Source: an uncultured Holophagaceae bacterium (GTDB taxonomy: Bacteria > Acidobacteriota > Holophagae > Holophagales > Holophagaceae). From it: DNA of 19,839 bases. The stretch lies in NCBI GenBank assembly GCA_903919165.1, contig CAIXHJ010000451.1, positions 1-19,839 on the forward strand, written 5' to 3'. Below the pieces are notes generated by a model. It was given only the letters and a program-made list of their open reading frames with translations, searched no databases and had not been told where the DNA came from. Both the position numbers and the translations under genes were made by a program. Of the stretch, positions 1-6,002 are shown in pieces. Numbering within the stretch: position 1 is the first letter of the stretch; each line of letters starts with the position of its first letter.

Positions 1-792
1 GATCATGATGTAAACCGCCGGGTGGGAGTAGATCCAGAAGAGATGCTGGTAGAGCAGGGGGTCGCCGCCCTTGGCTGGATCGAAGATGCCGATGCCGAAG
101 AAGCGCTCAAGGATCACCAGCACCAAGGTGATGGCCACGATGGGAGTCGCCAGAAGCTGGATCCAGGCCGTGGAATAGAGTGCCCAGCACATCAGCGGCA
201 TGCGGAACCACTTCATGCCGGGTGCCCGCAGGCGATGGATGGTGGTGATGAAGTTGATGCCCGTGAGCATGGACGAGAAGCCCAGCACGAAGGCGGCGAA
301 CACCGCGAGGCTCACGTTGGTGCCGGTCTTCAGGCTGAAGGGGGCGTAGAAGGACCAGCCCGTATCCGGCGCGCCACCGCCGGTGAAGAGCGACAGCACC
401 GCCAGGATGGCCCCGGCCATGAAGACGTACCAGGAGAGCAGGTTCAGCCTTGGGAAGGCCACATCCTTGGCGCCGATCAGGATGGGCAGGAAGAAGTTTC
501 CGAACACGGCGGGCAACCCGGGAATCACGAAGAGGAAGATCATGATCACGCCATGGACCGTGAATAGGGCGTTGTAGGTCTGGGCCGTGATGAGCTTCTG
601 GAAGGTGGTCAACTGCACCAGTCGCATCACGAACCCTATGCCCATCGCGATGAGGAAGAAGCTTGTCATCGCGTAGAGGTAGAGCAGCCCGATGCGCTTG
701 TGGTCCGTGGTGGTCAGCCAGGCCATCAGGCCCTTGCGCGCTCCTGTGTCCACCAGGTAGCTGGGCTGCGCCGTGGAAGCATGCGTGCTCAT
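1..792 (-). CDS. coxA: Cytochrome c oxidase subunit I, A2-type (3' end cut by window edge)
   Basis: Catalytic subunit of a haem-copper oxygen reductase in the cytoplasmic membrane, reducing O2 to water and pumping protons. The first 264 residues are visible. His80 in FTVHGVIM fits the low-spin haem a ligand of helix II. Asn99, Asp110 (GAKDVAFPRLN) and Asn117 match the entrance of the D proton channel. The last visible residues read YSHPAVYIMI (255-264): His257 is the expected CuB ligand and Tyr261 the Tyr cross-linked to it in this family. The usual XGHPEV glutamate is replaced (Ala259) and Tyr255-Ser256 are present, the signature known for A2-type enzymes such as Rhodothermus caa3. The start is ATG at 792, with GAGGAG upstream and a 4-nt ATGA overlap with the SCO gene stop. 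The remaining CuB and haem a3 ligands lie beyond the window. Identity is very secure. Confidence 0.97.
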   Translation of the reverse strand, partial: MSTHASTAQPSYLVDTGARKGLMAWLTTTDHKRIGLLYLYAMTSFFLIAMGIGFVMRLVQLTTFQKLITAQTYNALFTVHGVIMIFLFVIPGLPAVFGNFFLPILIGAKDVAFPRLNLLSWYVFMAGAILAVLSLFTGGGAPDTGWSFYAPFSLKTGTNVSLAVFAAFVLGFSSMLTGINFITTIHRLRAPGMKWFRMPLMCWALYSTAWIQLLATPIVAITLVLVILERFFGIGIFDPAKGGDPLLYQHLFWIYSHPAVYIMI

Positions 793-1607
793 TCGCTCTC
801 CTCTGACTTGGTCCGGCGTCCCCGGCGGGTGAGCGCGAACACGAAAATCAGCGCACCTAGGATGATGACGGTGGCGCCGATGGTCGTGGTGTTCAGGACA
901 TACCTGCGCCCGGCGGGGTCGTAGCTGAAACAGAATTTCAGGAACTTGTTGATGGTGGGCTGGGCCTCGCCGCGGGCCGCCTCCTGCGCTGCCATCTGAA
1001 GATCGGCGGGCAGGTAGGTGACGCCGTACATGTAGCGGGTGATCTGGCCCTTGGGGCTGATGAAGATGATCGCGGCGGCATGCACGAAGTCATCGTTCAC
1101 GGGCTTGAACTTGAAACCGACTGCGTCCGCCAGAGCCTTGGTGGTGGCACCGGGGCCCGTGAGGAAGCGCCAGGCGCTGGGCGGGAAGGGGCGGGTGATC
1201 TCGCCCAGGTAGTTGGTGCGCTTCTGGGCGGCGATCTCGGGTTCGTCCCGCTCGTCGAAACTCACCGTGAGCACCTGGAAATCTTTGCTGGGAATGGCCT
1301 CGGTGCGGTTCAGCGCCTCGGCCACGCCGTTGAGCTGCGGGGTGCAGATGCCGGCGCAGCGGAAGTAGTTGAGGGTCAGGATGGTGGGTTTGTCGATGAG
1401 CTGGCGCAGGGTGACGGGCTTGCCGTCCTCGCCGTTCAAGGTCAGGTCGAGGGGGATCGTGGCGCCGAGCTTCTCCTCGATCCCCACTTCCTCTGGTTTG
1501 AAGGATGGAACGGGTGTGGCCGCCTGAGCCCAGAGGGGAGCGTAAAGCCCCGCCAGTGTCGAGAGGGCAAGAGGGAGAAGGAGGCGCCGAAGCGGATGGA
1601 AGGTCAT
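789..1607 (-). CDS. SCO1/SenC family copper chaperone with C-terminal membrane anchor
   Basis: A 272-residue thioredoxin-fold protein that delivers copper to, or maintains, the CuA centre of cytochrome oxidase on the outer face of the membrane. An N-terminal signal segment (about residues 5-29, ending WAQAA) is followed by the SCO domain. The copper-binding motif RCAGIC (Cys84, Cys88) and the distant His176 (DFVHAAAI) are all present. A hydrophobic helix near residues 242-260 followed by RRGRR should anchor the C-terminus, an addition not found in the shortest SCO proteins. The reading frame is open much further upstream, but the ATG at 1607 is preferred because it has GAGGGGG just upstream, begins a signal peptide, and lies 7 nt after the cytochrome c stop. 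The gene overlaps coxA by 4 nt, which fits a role in assembling that oxidase. The presence of a CuA-type chaperone implies a subunit II gene nearby, not seen here. Confidence 0.93.
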   Translation of the reverse strand: MTFHPLRRLLLPLALSTLAGLYAPLWAQAATPVPSFKPEEVGIEEKLGATIPLDLTLNGEDGKPVTLRQLIDKPTILTLNYFRCAGICTPQLNGVAEALNRTEAIPSKDFQVLTVSFDERDEPEIAAQKRTNYLGEITRPFPPSAWRFLTGPGATTKALADAVGFKFKPVNDDFVHAAAIIFISPKGQITRYMYGVTYLPADLQMAAQEAARGEAQPTINKFLKFCFSYDPAGRRYVLNTTTIGATVIILGALIFVFALTRRGRRTKSEESE

Positions 1608-1614
1608 GGCCCCC

Positions 1615-2316
1615 TCAGCGAATCGTGGACGTGGGCGGCTGCGGTCGGGTCTCTGCATACTCGCGGCAGAGAACATCCACGGCACGGGCCACGGGGATTC
1701 GGTTGGGAATGACCTCTCCAGCACTGGCGAAGAGCTTCTCCAGACTGGCGATGGCCTTGGGATCGCTGGCGCCGTGATCAAAGGCGCCCAGGGACTGCAC
1801 GACATGGGCCAGGGCCATGCGGTCCTTCTTGGTGAGGTAGTTGTAGGACACCATCGAGCTGCCCTTGACGCCCTCTTCCAGCGTTTTGTAGATGTCCTCG
1901 AGGTGGGTGCCGTTTTTCCAACCAGCGGAGGCTGTGAAGTTGCGGGGCTTAGGGTTGAGGCCTGCTCCACCAGGACCGTCGCCCTTGCCCTCCGGCCCGT
2001 GGCAGGTGGCGCAGGTCTGGGCGAATAGGGCCCTACCGCGCGCCATCAGTGTTGCATTGGGCGTCATCACGGTCCTGGGGTCGATGGGCGGGATGACCTC
2101 CCGGACCATGACGGGGTAGTCGGTGGGATCCAGCCACCCGGTCTCACCCTGGACGGCCTGGACCAGGGCTTCACCCGAATCGTGGGCCTGGTAACGCAGC
2201 CCGGGCACCACGGTGAAGCCGAAGAAGGCGGCGATGGCGATGAATCCCAGCACCACGAGCAGGGCGGAGGCGAGGCGCTTGAGTTCCTCGTGGGAAAGGT
2301 AGTCGCTGATCTTCAT
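1615..2316 (-). CDS. Membrane-anchored monohaem cytochrome c
   Basis: A 233-residue class I cytochrome c. One transmembrane helix lies near residues 16-37, followed by an exported domain with a single CxxCH haem site (Cys102, Cys105, His106; TCATCHGPEGKGDG). Met155 in KGSSMVSY is the likely distal iron ligand. It resembles the monohaem ActE-type subunits that accompany alternative complex III, but ActE is already present as part of the upstream fusion. It is therefore probably an extra electron carrier between complex III and the oxidase, or a cytochrome domain serving the oxidase. The start ATG at 2316 overlaps the actF stop by 4 nt (ATGA) and has GGAG 8 nt upstream. The partner assignment is inferred from position only; membrane attachment and the single haem are seen directly. 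Confidence 0.9.
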   Translation of the reverse strand: MKISDYLSHEELKRLASALLVVLGFIAIAAFFGFTVVPGLRYQAHDSGEALVQAVQGETGWLDPTDYPVMVREVIPPIDPRTVMTPNATLMARGRALFAQTCATCHGPEGKGDGPGGAGLNPKPRNFTASAGWKNGTHLEDIYKTLEEGVKGSSMVSYNYLTKKDRMALAHVVQSLGAFDHGASDPKAIASLEKLFASAGEVIPNRIPVARAVDVLCREYAETRPQPPTSTIR

Positions 2317-3464
2317 AGGCGGAACTCCAGACCCTCGCGGAGGAAGGGATCGCCGATGGGCATGTCCTCGCCCTTCTGCATGGCGCCGCGGATCCAGAGG
2401 ACGATCCCGCCCAGGAAGAAGAGGGCGAAGCTGAGCTCGGGCCAGGAGAAGTGGGGTTGGCCGCCGAGCACGGGGAAGATGAGCCAGTACATGTCAAGCA
2501 CATGGGCACCGAGCATCAGGTAGGCCACGCGGCGCAGGCGTTTCGGATCCTTCTTGGAATCCCGGGTCACGAGGGCGAAGAAGGGCAGGATGAAATGGAG
2601 TACCGCCAGCGAGATGGTGATGGCCCGCCAGGACCCGGCGAGCCGCACCTTGTAGTAGATGACTTCATCGGGCAGGTTGGCGTACCACATCAGCATGTAC
2701 TGGGCGAACCCGATGTAGGACCAGAACACCGTGAAGGCGAAGAGGAATCCACCCAGGTTGTAGAGGTGGTCTCCACGCACGCCCTCCAGGCGCCCCCGGT
2801 CCTGGAGGTAGAGCAGGGACAGCGTCGTGGCCGCTAGGCCGCTCAGGAAGGCGCCCGCGAAGACATAGACGCCGAAGATGTCGCTGTACCACTCGGGCGT
2901 CAGGCCGGAGATCCAATCGAAGGCGACCAGGGTGATCACCAGGGCGAAGATCGCCATGAAGGCCGGGGCGAACTTCCGGGCGCGCAGATTGAATCTGGGA
3001 TCCTTCGTGATGTCCTGCTTCAACGAGCCGCCCACCAGGACGGCCAACCCGAGGGTGCATAGACCCAGGGCGATCAGGGTGCGCACAGAGAAGAAGGGCA
3101 GGCTCAGCCAGAAGGCCTTGCCGGCGAGGATGGGATGGTGGGCCGCCTCGGGCCTGGAACCTGGGTAGAGCACCGGGAGGGCGCAAAGGGCGAAGAGGCC
3201 CACGGGGATCGCAGGCAGCAGTAGGGTGGCGATCCGCTCGGGAATGCGCCGGACGGGGACGCTCCACTTGGCGCTCACCAGGTGCTCCAGGGCCACGATG
3301 AAGAGGGAACCCAGGCCCAGGGTGAACATGAGGACGAACCAGAGCACCCAGTTGGCCCAGAAGCGCTCAAGTCCAGCTGTGGCGTAGGTGCCGAGGACGC
3401 CCAGGGCGCCCAGGGCCACGGCGCCCCAGATCATGGTGGTGGAGTTGTTCTTGTTCTGGCTCAT
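2313..3464 (-). CDS. actF: Alternative complex III subunit ActF (NrfD-like membrane protein)
   Basis: A 383-residue polytopic membrane protein with about ten hydrophobic segments, beginning MSQNKNNSTTMIWGAVALGA. In ACIII, ActF is a paralogue of ActC from the NrfD/PsrC family and forms part of the membrane arm that handles the quinol and is thought to carry proton pathways. Order is consistent: it follows the actD/actE coding region and its ATG overlaps that stop by 4 nt (ATGA, 3461-3464); its own stop overlaps the next cytochrome start in the same way. GAAGGTGG lies upstream of the start. The segment DWISGLTPEWYSDIFG (about residues 184-199) and the run FWSYIGFAQYMLMWYANLP resemble known ActF sequences. 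No frameshift or truncation is seen. The family assignment is firm from sequence and context; the detailed quinone-site residues were not traced. Confidence 0.94.
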   Translation of the reverse strand: MSQNKNNSTTMIWGAVALGALGVLGTYATAGLERFWANWVLWFVLMFTLGLGSLFIVALEHLVSAKWSVPVRRIPERIATLLLPAIPVGLFALCALPVLYPGSRPEAAHHPILAGKAFWLSLPFFSVRTLIALGLCTLGLAVLVGGSLKQDITKDPRFNLRARKFAPAFMAIFALVITLVAFDWISGLTPEWYSDIFGVYVFAGAFLSGLAATTLSLLYLQDRGRLEGVRGDHLYNLGGFLFAFTVFWSYIGFAQYMLMWYANLPDEVIYYKVRLAGSWRAITISLAVLHFILPFFALVTRDSKKDPKRLRRVAYLMLGAHVLDMYWLIFPVLGGQPHFSWPELSFALFFLGGIVLWIRGAMQKGEDMPIGDPFLREGLEFRL

Positions 3465-4603
3465 GGTGCGACCACCTTCAGGTCCTCATCCTTGGCGTTC
3501 TGGGCACGCTGGAGGGCGCGCACGTAGTGGACCACGGCCCAGCGCTCCTGGTCGGTGAGATAGGGGGCATGCGAGGGCATGGCGTTCTTCCCGTTGACAA
3601 TGGCCCAGTAGATCTCGCCATCGGGGTAGTCTCGGAACTGCTGGGCTTGCAGGTTGGCCGGCTTGCCGCCATAGGCCGCGGTGAGGCTGCCCACACCGTT
3701 GGCCAGCGCTCCGTGGCAGACTTCGCAGCGGTTCGAATAGACCTTGTGGCCCAGGGTGAAGACTTCCTTGGTGCGGGGGAGGGGGTTCACCAGGCTGGCC
3801 GCCTGTTCCTGGGTGCCAGTGGCCGTGGGGAGGTATCCCCGGGCGACGGTTCCGGGCACGGGAAGCTGCATGCCATGTCCGTCTTTGAAGAAGGCGGAGG
3901 CCTTCTGGGCATTGAGCCGCGGCTGGTCCTCGATGTGCCTCATGGGAGGGAGCAGCGGGAACCACTTGGTGCCAAAGAACATGGCCAGTCCTGACACCAC
4001 ACAGGCCGCGAAGATGCCGCCGAGGGTCCGCAGGATGAAATCGCTGGTGAGGAAGGGACTGCGTTCCGGGGCAGGGAGAACCTCCACCTCCACGGCGCCT
4101 GCTTCCTGGAGGGCCCTGGCTGCGGCGGCGCTGTCGAAGGCATCGCTTTCGGCTTCCAGGGCCAGGGCATAGCGGTCCCGGGTGATGCCCGTGATGGACT
4201 TGGAGGACAGGACCGGATGCCCGAAGAGGGGCAGCTTGTTCAGCAGGAGCAGCATCCCGAGGCCGGCGGTGAAGGTGGCGAAGAGCACCGTCACTTCGAA
4301 CATGATGGGGATGAAAGCCTCCCAGGAATTCGCGGCCTTGCCGCCGGTGATGATCGGGTAGTCGATGGCGCTGATCCAATATTCGAAGCCGAAGGCAGTG
4401 ATCGCGCCGAGGATGCCCATGACCAGCACCATGCCGCCCAGCGGGGAGCGCCGCAGACCCAGGGCCTCCTCGATGCCATGGATGGGGTAGGGCGTGTAGG
4501 CCTCCACGGTACCGAGGTTCGTGGCTCGGACTTTCGGGATGGCCTGCATCAGGGCATCGGGGCTGTCGAACATGCCGAGGACGGCGTAGGAGGTCTCAGA
4601 CAT
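3461..4603 (-). CDS. actDE: Fused ActD-ActE: DUF3341 membrane subunit plus monohaem cytochrome c
   Basis: One continuous 380-residue protein combining two ACIII subunits that are separate genes in the best-studied operons. Residues 1 to about 180 are ActD (DUF3341): MSETSYAVLGMFDSPDALMQ, with helices near 57-78 and 97-121. A third helix near 192-210 links to the ActE-like part, which carries one haem site CEVCH (Cys293, Cys296, His297) and a probable distal Met342 (KNAMPSHAPYL). The haem domain must lie outside the cytoplasm, and the linking helix provides the crossing. The start chosen is ATG at 4603: GGAG sits 9 nt upstream and the ActD homology begins there. An in-frame ATG at 4618 and the ORF extension to 4636 lack a ribosome site and overlap actC more. 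It overlaps the actC stop by 8 nt and actF by 4 nt. Confidence 0.93.
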   Translation of the reverse strand: MSETSYAVLGMFDSPDALMQAIPKVRATNLGTVEAYTPYPIHGIEEALGLRRSPLGGMVLVMGILGAITAFGFEYWISAIDYPIITGGKAANSWEAFIPIMFEVTVLFATFTAGLGMLLLLNKLPLFGHPVLSSKSITGITRDRYALALEAESDAFDSAAAARALQEAGAVEVEVLPAPERSPFLTSDFILRTLGGIFAACVVSGLAMFFGTKWFPLLPPMRHIEDQPRLNAQKASAFFKDGHGMQLPVPGTVARGYLPTATGTQEQAASLVNPLPRTKEVFTLGHKVYSNRCEVCHGALANGVGSLTAAYGGKPANLQAQQFRDYPDGEIYWAIVNGKNAMPSHAPYLTDQERWAVVHYVRALQRAQNAKDEDLKVVAP

Positions 4604-6002
4604 GGTGGTCATCTCCATGGTGAGAGGGCTGCGCACCCGGCAGGATCGCCTTCACCTCAGTGGTGGCGATGACCGGAAGCACCCGGGCGAAGATCAGGAC
4701 CATGGTGAAGAAGAGCCCGAAGGTGCCGAGCAGGATGCCGAAATCCACCATGGTGGGCTTGTAGATGCGCCAGGCGGAAGGCAGGTAGTCCTGGTGCAGC
4801 GAGATCACGATGATCACGAAGCGCTCGAACCACATGCCGATGGTCACGCCGATGGCCACCAGGATCATCCAGAAGTAGCTGGTGCGCGCCTTCTTGAACC
4901 AGAGGATCTGGGGGATGAGGATGTTGCAGCTGATGGTGAGCCAGCCGGCCCAGCCGTAGTTTCCTGAGATGATGTTCATGAAGCTGTGATGGAGGTATTC
5001 ATTCATGGAATACCAGGCGGTGAAGCCCTCCATCATGTAGCTGTAGCCCATGATGCAGCTCATGGCGAGGATCACCTTGTTCATCACGTCCAGGTGCCGC
5101 ATGGTGATGAGGTTCTTCAGCTGCATGGTCTCGCGCACCACCACCAGCACCATCACCACCATGGAGAACCCGGCGAAGATGGCCCCCGCCACGAAGTAGG
5201 GCGGGAAGATGGTCATGTGCCACCCTGGCACCACGGAAGTCGCGAAGTCGAAGCTGACCACCGAGTGCACCGAAAGCACCAGGCCCGTGGCGAGGCCCGC
5301 CAGCAGCAGGTAGGCCTTCTCGTAGTGCTGCCAGTGGGTGGCGGCCCCGCGCCAGCCCAAGGCCAGGGCGGTGTAGATGAGCTTGCGGAACTTGCTGGTG
5401 GTCCGGTCGCGCATGGAGGCGATGTCGGGAATCAGGCCCAGGTACCAGAACATGGCGGATACGGAGAAGTAGGTGTTCACCGCGAAGACGTCCCACAGCA
5501 GCGGTGACCGGAAGTTGGTCCACAGAGCCCGCTGGTTCGGGTAGGGGAACAGCCAGAAGGCCAGCCAGGGGCGGCCCACGTGGATGAGCGGGAAGATCAC
5601 GGCGCACATGACCGCGAAGATGGTCATCGCCTCGGCGTAGCGTGCGATGGCGTTGCGCCAGCGCTTGCGGAAGAGGAAGAGGATGGCCGAGATCAGTGTG
5701 CCGGCGTGGCCGATGCCCACCCAGAACACGAAGTTGATGATGTCAAAGGCCCAGAAGACGGGGCTGTTGTTGCCCCAGGCCCCGATGCCCGTGAAGAACG
5801 TGTAACCGATGAACGCAAGGCCTGTGAAGAGGGCTGACAAGGTGATGGCCAGGCCGATGTACCACTGCTTTGGAGGCTTGGTTTCTGGGAAGGACAGCAC
5901 CTGATCGTCGAGGCTGCCGGGCGTGACCCGGCCCTCGGTGAGCGGCAACTCGAACAGGCCCTCCGGGATGTCGTTGGCCGGGATGGCGGCGTCAGATCGC
6001 AT
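4596..6002 (-). CDS. actC: Alternative complex III subunit ActC (NrfD/PsrC-like quinol-binding membrane protein)
   Basis: A 468-residue integral membrane protein, the larger of the two NrfD-like subunits of ACIII and the expected menaquinol oxidation site next to the Fe-S subunit ActB. A soluble N-terminal tail of about 45 residues (VLSFPETKPPKQWYIGL) precedes roughly ten transmembrane helices. Family-like stretches include FWVGIGHAGTLISAILFLFR, HVGRPWLAFWLFPYPNQR and HSVVSFDFATSVVPGWHMTI. The ATG at 6002 has GGGAGG about 6 nt upstream and overlaps the actB stop by 11 nt. The C-terminus is a His/Asp-rich tail (HHGDDHHV). Length and order agree with ActC of other bacteria. No damage is seen. 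The function of the complex, quinol:cytochrome c or quinol:oxidase electron transfer, is known for the family and not shown here. Confidence 0.96.
   Translation of the reverse strand: MRSDAAIPANDIPEGLFELPLTEGRVTPGSLDDQVLSFPETKPPKQWYIGLAITLSALFTGLAFIGYTFFTGIGAWGNNSPVFWAFDIINFVFWVGIGHAGTLISAILFLFRKRWRNAIARYAEAMTIFAVMCAVIFPLIHVGRPWLAFWLFPYPNQRALWTNFRSPLLWDVFAVNTYFSVSAMFWYLGLIPDIASMRDRTTSKFRKLIYTALALGWRGAATHWQHYEKAYLLLAGLATGLVLSVHSVVSFDFATSVVPGWHMTIFPPYFVAGAIFAGFSMVVMVLVVVRETMQLKNLITMRHLDVMNKVILAMSCIMGYSYMMEGFTAWYSMNEYLHHSFMNIISGNYGWAGWLTISCNILIPQILWFKKARTSYFWMILVAIGVTIGMWFERFVIIVISLHQDYLPSAWRIYKPTMVDFGILLGTFGLFFTMVLIFARVLPVIATTEVKAILPGAQPSHHGDDHHV

Noticed and set aside
1608..1970. Extension of the SCO frame upstream of 1607
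   Set aside because: It overlaps the cytochrome c gene in another frame and places extra residues before a clear signal peptide with its own ribosome site.
4604..4636. Starts at 4636 or 4618 for the ActD-ActE fusion
   Set aside because: No ribosome site precedes them, and the conserved ActD sequence begins at the ATG at 4603, which has GGAG at 9 nt.
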